Assembly: GCA_038496675.1 (NCBI GenBank)
Contig: CM076649.1
Location: forward strand, 17,342,854-17,406,853
Source: Rachycentron canadum
Lineage: Eukaryota > Chordata > Actinopteri > Carangiformes > Rachycentridae
Direction of reading: 5' to 3'
Length of the DNA stretch: 64,000 nucleotides
The notes beneath the pieces are model-generated. The model was not told where the DNA came from and ran no database searches. It saw nothing but the letters and a program-made list of their open reading frames with translations. A program made the translations under genes and the position numbers. Positions 1 to 13,170 of the stretch are shown piece after piece (the first letter of the stretch is position 1; each line of letters begins with the position of its first letter).

Positions 1-195
1 TATACAACATCTGCCCGTCCTCTGTTGCTCACCATGAGGTTTCTCTTTTTTCCCTGTTAAAAGGGTTTCTGTTTTGAATTTTTCCTCAGTCAATGTGAGG
101 GTCTAAGGGCAGAGGATGTTGTTATGATGCTATGTAAAGCCCTTTGAGACAAACTGTTTGTAAAAATGGGCTATACAAATAAAATTGCCTTGCCT
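1..195 (+). repeat. 3' end of a non-LTR retrotransposon-like repeat
   Basis: The stretch ends in TAAAGCCCTTTGAGACAAA, TGGGCTATACAAATAAAATTG and a short CCTTG tandem tail. This ending is very widespread in teleost genomes as the 3' end of L2/CR1-like LINEs or SINEs derived from them, where the tail is a short tandem repeat. The start is cut by the window edge. No coding part is left. Confidence 0.55.
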
Positions 196-2160
196 TGCCC
201 TTGCAAAGAGCTCAAGGATGCTCACTACTTCCTTTTGTAAGGTACCCAGCAACAAAAATGCCAGATTAATGGCATCCATGATATTTAAAGGTCCGCTTAG
301 TAGATGTGGCATAATTGTTGCCCATCCTGATGAAAACATACATGTACATGTTTGGGGGTTTGAAAATAGGGTCACTCAAGTTTAAAGCAGCATTCAATGC
401 ATTTTTTGGTGACTCGGACACAGCAGAACATTTTGAAACTAAATTTTGAGACATCTTTAAACAAAGTTGGTAGGTAACTTGTTAGCTTACAGTTTTTTAT
501 TGCAGCTAACAACTAATTCCCCAAATCAACTCACTAGCAAACTCTAGCCAATCAACCTGTCTAAAACTTTTATGCTGCTGGAAAATATGCTAATGAAGAG
601 TGGTGAGACACAAATAATTAGAGGGCAGCTATAAAACCAAAATGAGCAACACTGCAGAGTCAAGTGATAATTCTGTGAGTTCATCACTGAGAGCAACACC
701 TTCTACTTACTTATTTGAACAATTGTTATTTTTAACATATTGATTACCTCAACATGTAGCCTATTATATTTTAAGCATTAAGTAAATGGTAAAGGTAACT
801 AATATGAATAAAGAAAAGCCCAAGCTTTACATTTATGCTGAAACAATATAAAAATTTGTACAGCATTTATATAAAATGAACAATGTCTGCAAATACCCAT
901 TACTACAGACCAGTTCTGCTCCTTATCTGCTCCTTTAGATAATCAGTGTTGGCACTGACTCAAGCCCTGCTCCACAGGCTAAATGCTTGAATTGATCATT
1001 GACACTTTCTCACCAATAAGCAGTTTAAAATGACTAATCGGGTGGGGCTAAGAGTAGCCCGCACTTTTGCTATTAGTGTAATGATGATATGACATCACAC
1101 ATTTTCTGTAAAGCATTGTCTTGTTGTTATTGGGCAAGACAGATTATGATTGGGTTTAGTCAGTGCACATTATGAGATACTCCTTAAGTAGCATTCATAA
1201 AGCAAAGCTCCTCGCTGTGTCAGAGTGATAATAAGGGTAGTGATTCATATATACTTTAGGAGTCAGGGGGAGCCCTGTGTTAGACCTGTATTTTCTGTTA
1301 TTTGTCCTTGCTGTTTGGGATCACGGCTGCTGTGCTTCCTTTGTCCCCACATACAGTACTTCAGATGGTGAGTTCTGTCTGACGAGTCATTGATATGCCA
1401 GTTCTGTTTTTACACATTGTCATTTTATCTTTTTCATTACTGTCATTACTACAGACTCAGATACATCTCATTACAAGGGTAATTCGGACAAACATAAAAG
1501 TCTGCGCCCCCTCCCTTTAAGTTAGATATCTTTCAATTGCTCATCGTAGATAACCGCCGCATTAGGGCCCCAACAGCTGTTAATGTTTTGTGAAAATATA
1601 GCCTTATTCCCACTGATATCTTTCTGACTTTGTGTTTCTTTTGATAGCATGTTAAAATGGAAAATTACTGCAACTTCACATGGGTGTACTTTATCTGCAT
1701 ATTGTCTCTGGATTTGCACCTGTGCAGCTAAACTCGATCAATCGAGCTACAGTGTAATGCACATGCATGCAGACACACGCTAGCTTGATCGTGCAAGCGG
1801 ACACGCACTTGAACATCAGCAAACATGTGTGCATGTCTTCTTGTTGAGTTGGCTCCAACTTCTGATGTAATTTTATTTTTAGCTTTTAGCTTTCTTCTTT
1901 TCTGTCGGAGCTCCATGAAGTCTTTTCCATCTACAACTTAGTTCCATAGCCAAATATTGACTTTGGGATCTGATTATTAAGCAATTTCCACAAAACTTCA
2001 AATTACTATCTGAACAATTATTTTAAAGACGTTACAAGACCCAGTAGACCCCCAAGGTCTTGAAACTGATTATGCAAAAAGATAATTGCTATGAAGATTT
2101 AAAAAGAATGAAATTGGTTTGACAAACCTATAAGTTGTTAACTACTGCTCACTGCAAAAG
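196..2160. other. Intergenic, no gene recognised
   Basis: AT-rich single-copy-looking sequence. Short frames present are no longer than expected by chance. No RNA gene or recognisable repeat seen. Confidence 0.5.
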
Positions 2161-2500
2161 AATACATTTGCTGACAAGGCCACAAAGAACCGGAGCAGAG
2201 GAGGCTTTTCCCTGTGTGCTCAGGTGGGCGGGAGGTATCGCTCTCTTTATTATCACAGCTAATGGTGTTCCAGATCTGTCCTCAATTATACAGGATGAGA
2301 TGAACTATTAATTAATAATTCTTCTGATAGATAAATTGTGCCATGTTCAGCAGATGTGCACATCTTAGAGATGAGAGGAGACACAGATGGAAGCTATTGA
2401 CCAACAGTGGCCCCGTTCTGCGGCTGCCTTTATAGATGTGTGAGCTTTATCTCAGCTTGACACGTTGTTATGTTCCCTGTCCCCCTGTCCTGCTTTAACT
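2160..2500. promoter_or_regulatory. Candidate conserved non-coding element
   Basis: Low-repeat block with tightly packed factor-binding words: TTATCAC (GATA-type), AATTAATAATT (homeodomain-type), CAGATGTG (E-box) and CTTTATAGATG. It looks like teleost developmental enhancers in texture. Conservation cannot be tested here. Confidence 0.3.
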
Positions 2501-3738
2501 GCCCACGTACCATCAGCAGGCGTCCATGTTTTCCTGATTTACTGTGTGTAAAGCCAATGTTGCATAATTTGTGTTTTAAGAAAAGATATTAATCCTTCTT
2601 CACATTGCAGAAAATGGTTAATTTTTCTCTTAGGTTAAATGTACACTGTCTGAAAAATGACACATCCTCAAGGTACTTTTGAGCAAAGGCTGAGTTGTAT
2701 AATTTTCCCATAAGCTAAGAGTGTTTAAGTGTAGAAAGGAGGAATTATATGGCTATGAATGGCTTCCTTAATAGTGATATCACTTCCTAGAACAAAAGAA
2801 GGTGGCTCTGCAATGAACTGGAGAGTGTGAACGCTAGCTCGATTGGCCATTTCCGTGGCTTCCATTAAGGTCATGCACTGCGCCACTGTGCCAGAGAGTG
2901 CATGAGTGACAACATGGCCAAGACGAATGGAGCACTCTCCCACAAACCTCGTTAAGACTGAAATCACCGAAAAAATAATAGTTATTAAATTAATTGCAGT
3001 CATAATCTCGTAAAATATGTGTCAAAAAATTATATGCAGTTCGATTAACACATAACATGGGTGTCAAATCTGTAATAAAACCCTGATCAATAAAACAATA
3101 ACCATGTTGTTAAAAGCAGTCATTGAAAGGTGTTGCTGGCAGTGGGCTTCAGGGGTGAGCAACCCTTTTAATATAAACGGATTTCATCTTTCCACCGTGT
3201 CACCTAAATCACCTCAATGTTTGTGTATACAATTAAAATAAGATAATAAATTGCAGCAATGGATGGATTACGAACGCTCCCTTCGACCCCATACATCAGG
3301 CTTTGTCAGTGGCCCAGAAAATGCATGTCTAACAATCTGTTGATTACAATGTGGTGTGAGCAGAGGCCCTGCTGAGGGAGGGTGATGACTGTTGCAGGAT
3401 ACATTATTTTAACATATTGTTATGTTTAAATCGATAAGTTTTAAACGAGCGCTAACGACTGCTATTAATTAAACTTTCAGAATCTTTTATTAGAAAAGTT
3501 ACCACTTGTGTGCTTGATTTAATGAATGGTTTATTATTTCATTTTGTTGGCCCTGACCATTATGCCCAAACGACTGGTCTTTTATCTTGAAAAGCAATGA
3601 GGCAAGGCATAGTTTATTTGCATTGCGGAGACGATGATAACACGTCAGTTGAAGGGCATATTTGTTTTAAAGCCTTGGAGGAGTAACCGTGACTAGTTCT
3701 TGATACAGTTTGCCTGCCTCTAAACCATATTGAAATAA
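2500..3738. other. Intergenic; right third is a candidate conserved element
   Basis: 2500-3400 shows nothing recognisable. 3400-3690 is low in repeats and contains TATTAATTAA, TTTATTTGCATTG (POU/octamer-like) and TAACACGTC words, which makes it a candidate regulatory element by composition only. Confidence 0.3.
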
Positions 3739-3766
3739 CCCCCCCACCCCCACCCCCCCACCCCCC
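3739..3766 (-). repeat. C-rich tract; perfect G-quadruplex motif on the minus strand
   Basis: Four C runs of 7, 5, 7 and 6 bases are separated by single A bases. The minus strand therefore has four G runs with one-base loops, the pattern expected for a very stable parallel quadruplex. Confidence 0.7.
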
Positions 3767-4834
3767 GTTATGTGGCCCTTGAGATATTATTATTTTTTAT
3801 CACTGTGTTTATATGAAATCATTTGAGTGGGGATGTCAATTTGGAAATGAAATTGTCTGTGCAAGGGAATCATTCAGATTGGAAATTAATGGTATTGCAA
3901 TTAAAACTTGGGAGTTACAGTATTTGGTAACAATTATGATAATGACTCTAGCTGGAGGTGTGAATTTCACAAGTGGATCAAGGGGGGGTTGGCTGTTAAC
4001 ATGAACGCTGTGCTGGAAAGCTAGCCGTAGCAAGCCTGTTCTTTCCAATGTAAAAATATGTTTCTTCTAATAGAGCACTGCCACTGAGAAAATATCTTAG
4101 CTTCTCCTCAGTAGAATGTGTGTAATTCCATTACTGGACACAGATAAACTGCCTTTTGTGATATTGCTGCAGGAAGCTCTTTGCTCTCAAGTTGCCGCTG
4201 ACGGAACGTGTCCTACATTGTGCTGTAGTAATAGAGTGGTTTATCAGCTCATGTTGGGAGTAGCTATAGGCTAAGTATGGTTGAGAGTCACAATTACCAA
4301 CAGACACAACATGCTGTTTGTCTGCTCATGATTAATGCGCTGCATCAATGTGGGCCGCTGCAAAGAAGCAGGGTGATGGAAGATTCCTGTGAGATTTTTT
4401 TTCCTCTTTCTTTCTCCCTGTTTTTTTTTCTACACACACTGCTATCAGCCAAATTGGATGATCAGTGGGGGAATTCTCCCACTCTCTGGGGTTTTCACTG
4501 TGGTTTGTAGATTTTGCCTTCAGGTTTGAAATTCACTCAAACTGGAGAAGTCCTTTATCCAGAGACAGGCTTTTTTCAATTGAGCGTTAAGTGGGGGATT
4601 CACATAGGGTGGGTGGGGGATGCTTTTTTTTTTTTAGACAGGGAGCAGTGTTTATTCTACAACTTGCAATCCCATGTCAGCTAGGATGAACTATAAACAC
4701 CTGTAAAGATGTTACTGCAGGCTTATATGTGATCTGAACTTTCAGTGTGGTGTGGAGGGAATTTATCTCCTCTGAACATACAGAAAATGAGCCAAAAAAA
4801 AAAAAAAAAAAAAAAGAACTCTTATTATACTAAT
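3767..4834. other. Intergenic, no gene recognised
   Basis: Contains A- and T-runs (for example at 4795-4815) and an AT-rich low-repeat segment at 3800-3980 with GGTATTGCAATTAAAAC and TATGATAATGAC words. No coding or RNA gene seen. Confidence 0.4.
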
Positions 4835-5622
4835 ATTTATGGGAATGTTTCAACATCTGGTAATTACTCTCATTTGCTATCTTGCTGAGAATTAGCAAAA
4901 AAGATCAATACCACACTCATGCCTGTTCATTAAATACGAATCTGGAGCTGGTAAGTGTAGCTTAGCATAATTGAGTGTACAGATGTTAGCTGTGAGCTAG
5001 CTTAAAAAAAAACCTGGATAGCTGTTAGTGATCAAAACTCAAAACTCATCAGGAAATCCTGCTCTTATTGGTATTTTTCTCTTCTCTTCTCCCCCCTCAT
5101 TTCTCTTGATGAAGCAAATTCATCAAGCAGCAGGACCAATGGGACCTAGCTAGTTTCTAATAGCTATGCTAATTTGAATTAAAAAAAAATCAACTCTACA
5201 GCATGTCCTCTTCAGTTCACACAGCTCAAACGAAACTAAGTCTCATTGTGGCTTTGCTTTTTATTTGCATGCAATTGTGCTGCATCTACAAGCTGCTATT
5301 TAACCAGGCAGCTATAGCAGACACCAGTTAATGGTCCAGTAATAGTCCCATAAAGCTCCCTTGGTATTTTGTTTTTTTCTAAACTTTAGTTTTGGCATTA
5401 TTATAACAAGCAAGATATAACTTGTACATAGGCCTAAGCTTTAGAGGTGCTGTCAATAACCGACAGTCAAACTAACTGTTTTCCTGTGTTCCCAGACTTT
5501 ATGCTAAGATAATTAAACTCTTGCACTGTAGCTTACCGTACACACATGAAAGTCTTCACTTTAATTCTCAGCAAGAGAAGAAAAAAGCACAGGCCTATTT
5601 AATGTTAGACTATTCCTTTAAT
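4835..5622. repeat. Decayed MITE-like interspersed repeat (family 1)
   Basis: The left end (GCTATCTTGCTGAGAATTAG, then AGATCAATACCACACTCATG) and a mirror-image right end (TTCTCAGCAAGAGAAG ... ACTATTCCTTTAA) match the two ends of a short element that is very abundant in percomorph fishes. Other copies in this window are at 14.5, 26.0 and 47.3 kb. The interior is diverged, so this may be one old copy with insertions or two partial copies in inverted orientation. Confidence 0.5.
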
Positions 5623-6039
5623 GGCCACTAACTTTTATTTTGAACATTTAATGTCTTTCCAGCAGACATTCAACTGAACTGTGGTGCCAGATTCAGAGCA
5701 CACTCATCTCTGATTTAAATTTTCTTTCAAACAAAAACCGATCACTCAAGATACTAGTCTCCCACTGAAAATGGCAATGTGTGGTTTTAAGTGCAAAGGC
5801 CGGCATCGCATACCAGAGGTTACTTAGCAAGATTTTATGGATAGGCCTGCCACACAGTATTTAGATCTAACCCTTTCATGGTTCAAACAAATTATAATGT
5901 AATAAGCTTTTTGGACAGAGCCCAAAAATGTATATAAACAACATACACTCTACCAGAAGGAGCATTCTTTTGTTTTGTTTTTTTGTTTTTTTTGCTGGGT
6001 GCTGAGCGCTGAGCCTTGGAGCCAGAGCTGAGAATGAGA
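5623..6039. other. Intergenic, nothing recognised
   Basis: AT-rich sequence with a T-rich run near 5970-5992; no gene or repeat family recognised. Confidence 0.4.
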
Positions 6040-6250
6040 ATTACCCATCAACTCTTCAGCAGATTCAGTGGTCAATAATTGAATGAGTGAATCCCATTGT
6101 CCAATTACCCGCATTATCTGTGGATACTCCTCTCATTAAAAGGGTAGGGAGGAAGGAGAATAATTAAAAAGATTTGCAGCATGGGCATTTAATGATCACG
6201 CTGCTTTTGCCTGATATACTCTCCAGGACCAGTGAGATCATGTGGGATTG
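6040..6250. promoter_or_regulatory. Candidate conserved non-coding element
   Basis: Low-repeat block containing TCAATAATTGAATGAG, CCAATTACCC, GAATAATTAAAAAG and CATTTAATGATC, a dense set of homeodomain-type words, followed by a C-rich segment. Enhancer-like by texture only. Confidence 0.35.
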
Positions 6251-9196
6251 AAAACCGAAGAGCACCCCCACCTCCCCCACCGCACTCCCTCCTCCATTCC
6301 CTCCAACCCCACACTGTTCCTCTATTCCTGCCCTCCCTGCAGCTCCAACTGGCTTGACACTGACAGTGAGTGGGCTACAGCCTCAGCTCCATGGGGATGA
6401 GCTTACACCGGGGGCCTGACTGAAACGGCTTTGCAAGTTTTCAAATTCACCCTCTTAATGTAAATACACAGTGAATAATAAAAAACAGCAAGGTGCATTA
6501 AAAAAGTCGCAGTGCCAAAGTGCAGTGTAAACACTTGTAGTCTAGTGCTAAATTGCTGTTTGGCTGGTGGTGCTGCTGGCAGTCAGGACACATACCTGTG
6601 GTAGGAAAGCCCTCGTCAGGTAGAAATTCTTTGCACCATTAAGCTTGTGAGTGCTTCGAGAAATGCACCCCCACCTTCCACTTCTTCTTCCATGAAGCAC
6701 AACTCTAATTAGCGCAGTGTCAGTGAGTAACACCGGCACAATTTGGTGGGGCTCTTTCGCCATAGGGGCCTGCTTAGTTCAAGATATTTTTTTCACATCA
6801 TTCTCTGAGAGAGTGTGCATCACACGGTTAAGTGTGCTCTTATGTGGTGTGTCTGGAGGGCTCTGGTTTTACTGTAAACATGCTCAAAGTGTTGCTCAGG
6901 AAATAGCAGTGCAGAGTGTTTGCATACATCAGTAGAAGCTGTCCAAAAAACGTTGAGTCATCCTGATGATGTAACAGCTGACCATATTTAGTCATATCTT
7001 CTCATTAAGAGCACTTGTGAAGCTTTTTTGATAATCCTTGACTTGATGTTTGATGTTTATGGAACTCCTTAATTGGTGTAAATATTAGTTCAGATGTTTC
7101 CAATGGGTCAAGAGGCTGTGCTCTGGACGGAGAGAGATGTTTTTGATCATGGACAGCAACATGTGATTGTGTGTGGGTTTTTTTTTTACGTGAGCTGTTG
7201 TTGCCAGTTCTGGCTGACAGGCCCAACTCATTTGTCATTGAGCTACAAACAGTACCAGTAACACACCAGTGATTAAGTGTTAAAATTGTTATCCTGACAA
7301 GATGTTTGTGTTTGATTTGGTCTAGATATGGACATGTTTTATAAATATGTGGATATTATTCATTTATGATAAATCTTAAATATGATTCTGGGAACTACTG
7401 GGAAGCTCGCTGTTTATTTTATTTGTTTTTGTCTAATTTCATTAAGTTAAGGTAGACAGTACAAGCAATGATTGGGTGAATTTTATAGCCTTAATCAATG
7501 AGAATGGTGAGTCTGCATTTTTCTTAATGCAACAAAAGCAAATTAAATGGACTGATCCTACTAACAACCAAACTTCCAAACAGTTACACATGTTTCTTCA
7601 TTAAGATGCACATGTGTACTGTTTGAGTGAATCCCAGGTTGCTTTGCTGGCATAAAATCTATACTATCAAATGTGTATTAATCCGCAGCTGAAAATAGCC
7701 CCCAACAAATACACTTTTTACTCCAGTTTAAGGAATGAAAACTACAGTGTGTTTAAGTAATGATTGAACCCTTAGTAAAGCATAAAGCTACTGTATTTGT
7801 GACTTGGAAACTAATAGGCAAGAATAGGCAAAAGAGATTAATTAAGACTAAAATATTGTTGGTTTAGCCCTTTTTGTGATATTTATTGTCAGAGAAAACT
7901 ATCAAGAATTTGCAGCCTTATCCTTTAAAGTGTCTTTTCACCAAATTTATAAAAAATTAAAAAAATAAATAAATAAAAAAAAAAACTTTTTTCCCTGTTG
8001 CCACTGGTTGCATTTAGACAGACAGTAATGGTTTTGTTTGGGAAGGTTTTGAGACGTCTGTCGCCACCCTCTAATAAAGTGGAGATGAACAGAATTTTGT
8101 ATTTTTGGCACACAAGCCACTGAAGTTTGAAAATCACACCAATGACAGTTTTGAGAAAATATTTCTCCTTGAAAACTGTTGACTTTGAGGTCTGATGATT
8201 ATCCAGAGGGATACAGGGACATTGTTTCTGGGATGACATGTCATTGTTGGGTTTTTAAAATGTCATTTTTTGGTGCTGTAAACACCACAAGTTAAACACC
8301 ATCCATTCTTAGCAATAATCTCAGCAATCTCAACAAACTAAACCAAAAACTATCTGTGTGATTACATAACAAAGGAGAAAAATGTGTGTAGCTATTTTGG
8401 GTGAACTGACCTTTTAGGTATTTGTATAAGCACCAGATCAATGTTTAGCATGCTTCCTGGCTTGGGTTAGAACTGGACAATGTTTATTTGAGTCTTACCA
8501 AGAGTTTTTGAAGTGTTGCTCCAGTGACTGCAGGGTACTAATGGCAAAGCAAGACTGGGCAAGTTTTTCCTCCCTTAACCTATTAAAAACCTGACTGGGC
8601 TCAATTCATACTGTGATTACAATTGCAATGGTGACCATTATGTATATTGAAAACTTATAAAGCAGCTGTATATAAAGCTTAATTTGCCCAATGACACAGT
8701 GGTGAATGAAAATCCTGTCTATTTGATCTGCTGCTTGCTAACAACATCCAGCAAGGATGTGAGTGGCAACTATAACTAGCGCAAACCTGAAGTGAATCCC
8801 CCAAAAAGGCTAAATAAACAGATATTGCTGTTATTCATGAGGCAGATTTCTGCTGTCATCAGAGACATATTGTTTCCCACACATCTCTCCTGTGCAGCCT
8901 CAAGATGAAACGCTGTGTAAAAGGTGCCATAAGAATGTCAGTGGAAATTAATCACACTTATCCCTGATCTGTGGTGACATTCCTAACCGGGTCACCTGTA
9001 AAAAAGATGATGACTTCAGAGCTGAAATAGTCCAGGCCTCTCTCAAAGTGATATATATATATGTAAAATGAAAGAAACCAAAGAAAAGCACATGAGCTGC
9101 TGCTGAATCACAGGCCAGAACAATTGGATTTTTATGATGATGGGACGACTTTGGTTGTTTGTTTGAAGACTGATGTGAGTATCTGTGGGCATATGT

Positions 9197-9198
<2 letters not shown>
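6251..9198. other. Intergenic, no gene; partial repeat near 7.9-8.4 kb
   Basis: No coding exon or RNA gene seen. The end at 8398-8416 (GGGTGAACTGACCTTTT) resembles the terminal sequence of the repeat that starts at 50.62 kb, in opposite orientation, so 7.9-8.42 kb may be a decayed member. The A-rich stretch at 7950-7985 is simple sequence. Confidence 0.35.

Positions 9199-9247
<49 letters not shown>
9199..9247 (+). repeat. (GT)n microsatellite
   Basis: Uninterrupted GT dinucleotide repeat of 49 bases, probably polymorphic. Confidence 0.95.
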
Positions 9248-9249
<2 letters not shown>

Positions 9250-9769
9250 TGAATATCGGATGGAACTGACGCAGTGTTAGTGGTTAACCTCAGTCATTTG
9301 TGTTTATCCTTTTCAGACTTTTGGATCAGCTTCCCCAAACTGACACTAAATAAACACTTGCCAGGAGATGGGGATAGTCTGTATTTTGTTTTCCAGTAAT
9401 TAGGTTGTTTCAAACTATTGGGTCATTTCTCCTGTGCTGTCTCCTTTTCTTTACCTATGTCCCTATTTATGATGGCAGCAAAGCACATAATTCAGAGGCC
9501 AGGAAGTTCAGAGGCAGCTCATACACAGGATGGCAGGGAGGTGTCAGTGCCAGTTGAACTCACATTAACAGTCAGCCCTTTGTGGAGAGATTCAGAGTAC
9601 CCCCCGTTTCTGGACCCCTTGCTCTTCTAAGTCTTCAGGCTTCTCAACTTTTCAGGGAACAGAGTTCTGTCTCAAAGTTGAGCAGCTCAGGCCAAGGATT
9701 TTCCTTAACCTCTTTTGAGAAATGGACCGCAGGGTGAATTCATAAAAGAGCAGTCTGTTGGACAATTTG

Positions 9770-10130
9770 TCTTTTGACAGGAGGGAACATTGGAAGTCAC
9801 CAGAGGGTGGTCAGCGGTGAGTGGCACAGGCGTGCCTGGGGCGGTACCTGCAGGCCATTCTTCCTCATGATTTGTCCTGGACGAGAAGAGGAGGGAGCGG
9901 CGGTGCAGGCCGCCATCTGGCCCCGACTGGGGAATTGGGTGGTGAGGTGTGCGTTCGGTGTCAGTACGGCTCCATCAGGGCTGTTTTCGAACAGATGTTA
10001 TGTGGTGTGTTCGCTCCAGCACAGCTCAGGAGGAAAGATGTGTCTATCAGTGGCTGGAGGCTTTCAGGGGAGCAGCAGATTTTGACCTTGAGGCTGCCGC
10101 ATGTCAATTTCTGTCTTTTAAAGCCCTATG
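9770..10130. other. GC-richer island in the gene desert
   Basis: This block is clearly richer in G and C than its surroundings, with several CpG sites (GAGCGGCGG, GCCGCCATC). Because of that, overlapping open frames of 103 and 132 residues occur on the plus strand. Neither resembles a known protein family and they overlap each other, so I do not call them genes. It could be an enhancer or the promoter of a non-coding transcript. Confidence 0.35.
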
Positions 10131-12008
10131 AGACTGCCCATCACTGCCTTATTTTGTTATCAGTTAGACAGAAAATTAGTACTAACAAAATACATTTAAT
10201 TTCTGACATACAATTATAAAATGCCTGTTCAAAAAAGTTACAAATCTGATGAAGTCTTGCTAATCTTGCTAAAAGTTCAACCCTCAATCTGCAAAATGCA
10301 GCACGAGTCAGGTTTTTTTTTTTTTTTTTACACCAGGGATCAATTTTTGTATTATGCTACCTCATGAACAGAGGACAGCGTAAAATGCAGAGACAAGAGT
10401 GTCCTCCTCTGTTTCCATCATCCGGATCTCAGCAATCAATAAGCGTTTAATCAGTCAATTATATGGCACTAATTTAACTGCCTGCAGGTAGAGCCATCTC
10501 TGAGTACTTCACCATGAAAATACAAGTCATAGGAAATTTATCTTTTGGAAAAAATGTCAGAGCATAAAATGAAGTTTTCAATGGCAGGAATATGGAAGGA
10601 TGTCTGCAACATGTTTTGAGATAGGGAGGAGAGACCAGACCATTGCAGTTTTGGAGAAAGGGTTAAAAGGAAGATTATGTTTGAGTAGCAAAGATTGGGG
10701 TTTGGAGTTATCAAAATCTTGTCGGGAATGAGCAGAAAAGAAAGATGCCCCATGGTGGAACTGATCCTGTCTTTTTCATCAGACCATTTGAATGAAGTAA
10801 AAGGATAGTGATGGGAATATATTAATTTCCACTGGAAAATGTCTGAGTAGCAGCCACGTTGTTAGAGCTGTTCTCTCAGTGCCCATGGTGAGTAATGCCA
10901 CCATTTAGCCTATTATTTATGAAACAAATATTCATACCTTCTCACTGACATCAGACATATTTGCAAAACTGAACTCTGCATGGCAACAAAATTGTTTATT
11001 TCTTCATAAACTAAAAAAAAAAATGTTTTATTTATGGGCAGTGATTAGAGAAACAGTGGTGAATTGATATTTAGCTAATGGAGAACAAAAAGAAGAAGCA
11101 GAGAGTTTGCTGGCAAACCTGGCTTTTAATTTCTGGTGTCAATATTTGAATTGTCCAGGGGAAGTATCATGGACACAGGCTGGTGTTGGAGAGTGCAGCC
11201 AGGCTCCTCGCTCACCTATAAAAACTAACATCTGTTGAAGCATACATTAAGTTTGAAAATAACTGTAAAGAGATCACCGGGTAAAGTACAGTCAACCAGA
11301 TGTCGTTTTAAAAGTGCCAGATGGAACAATGAAAGCGGGATTGGAAATTAGAAAGCACTGTGAAAGGTCACATCAATTAAGAAAGCTGCGTTGGCTGCCA
11401 TATGACAATTAAGGCAAGTTTAAAGCACTTGAGCTAACAGGGCAGCAGAGTGAGTGGCCGTCACAGGGAGGAACTTCTTGGGGGCATGGAGACGTTCACG
11501 TGCAGTACAGGGAAGCTTCCTCGACTGAAGCGCATTTACACCGGGTCAAGGTTAATGACCCGCACAGATAAACCTGATAGAACACCTCACAGCGCTGCTC
11601 ATGACCTTTGTCCGTCAGTATTAAGGAGCCAATAAATTACAGCCGTGACTTTAAGTGACATTGAAATTTACTCTCTCTAATGAGAGAAAGAGAGAGAGAC
11701 AGAGATGTGGGTATGAGAGGGGACTGCATTTAATGTGGTTTTAGAAAGAAATTATTTATTTCCTAAATATTTTCTGCTAAAAACACTTATTCTTCCTCTC
11801 AGGTCAGACATGATTCCCATATGATATCAGGCTCAGTTAAAAAGCACCTGTTTTACTCTGCCATCCTTTATTTTACATTTTGAAATCAAGCTATAACAGG
11901 TTCCATGTCTGTGCTGTCCCAGATGGCTGCCAGCTCCTCTCAGCACCCACGAGTGCACATGAACCACAAGGGGGCAATATTTGCATTGTTTGTCTGTCTC
12001 GTCCCCAG

Positions 12009-12009
<1 letters not shown>
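10131..12009. other. Intergenic, no gene recognised
   Basis: Ordinary AT-rich sequence with a T run at 10313-10330 and a (GA)n tract at 11686-11706. No coding or RNA gene seen. Confidence 0.45.

Positions 12010-12044
<35 letters not shown>
12010..12044 (+). repeat. (CA)n microsatellite
   Basis: CA dinucleotide repeat of 35 bases. Confidence 0.95.
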
Positions 12045-12046
<2 letters not shown>

Positions 12047-13170
12047 ATTTACATTTATGTTTTGCATTTGCACATTTGGATCAAGTACAGTTTAGCTGTT
12101 CATTTACATTGCAGCATGTTAACAGAAACCATGATAAGCTGTTTCCTGTAGCGACAACGGCTCACACTGTCTGACTAACAGGACCACAGGCTCTTTATGC
12201 TACAATTTACAGGCAATAATTATTTACAGACTAAAACAGCCGCTTTTCTCTTTTATATCTAGTGCTTATCTGTACTTTTGGAAATTTTTCACCAGCGCAA
12301 CATCTGTTTGTCTTGCTCTGCTCCGGTTTCCTTTGAACTGTGGATTAACAAGCCATTGTTCTAAGTGGTCAAGCATGCAGTGGTACAGCTTGGTACAAAA
12401 CGCTGAGAGGCAGGAGATCTTTTCCACACTTAAACACTCCGAACACGACCATTTAGGAATTTCTTACACAATTTGTTCAGTTGATTCTTCCAAAGCTCTG
12501 CTGTAAGCACTTTTGTGCAGTGTGCAAACGGAATTATTCATCGCATTAACGATAACATAAATGCAGCTGCGACAGAATTTAATGCACCCATGGAGATTAC
12601 CTTTATTTACTCATGAAAAAGAATACATTGAACTACTTTTTGCAAAGCAGGGTCTCTGTAAAATGATTCTTTTGAACTCTGTCCCCAGCACACCGAGAAG
12701 GATATATGTTAGGTCTGCTAATATCTCAATTTGCATGTCCTTAAAATACAGTTTTAATTATAGATAAGCCTACCTACCACCTCTAGAGCTAAGGCACACT
12801 CCCAGTATGTTGTCTAGATTTTTTTATAGATTAATGTTAACAGTCTTCTCTTCAGGAAGATGGTTTAAAAAAAAAAGTACAGGCCTAAATCACAAAACGA
12901 AGTACTCCTACTGCACTAATAGATGGAAGTAATCAATACAGTAATCTCCGGTTCTCTTTACTTTTACAATGACACCTTTTATTTACTCCTAGAAGTTGTA
13001 TATATATATTATATATATATTATAATAATATAGGTATCAGTTATATAGTTATTATATAAACTGTAGCTTCTATAAAAAGGTCACAGTTAATCCTTACAGC
13101 AGGTGCATCATCTCCAGCTCCATATGCACCAATTGCAAGTGCACTCAGGGCTCTGCCTGGGCCTCCTCTC
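12045..13170. other. Intergenic, nothing recognised
   Basis: AT-rich with an imperfect (TA)n stretch at 13000-13035. No gene seen. Confidence 0.45.

Noticed and set aside
11833..12174. Frames with Cys-Val or Thr-His runs
   Set aside because: Direct translation of a (CA)n microsatellite.
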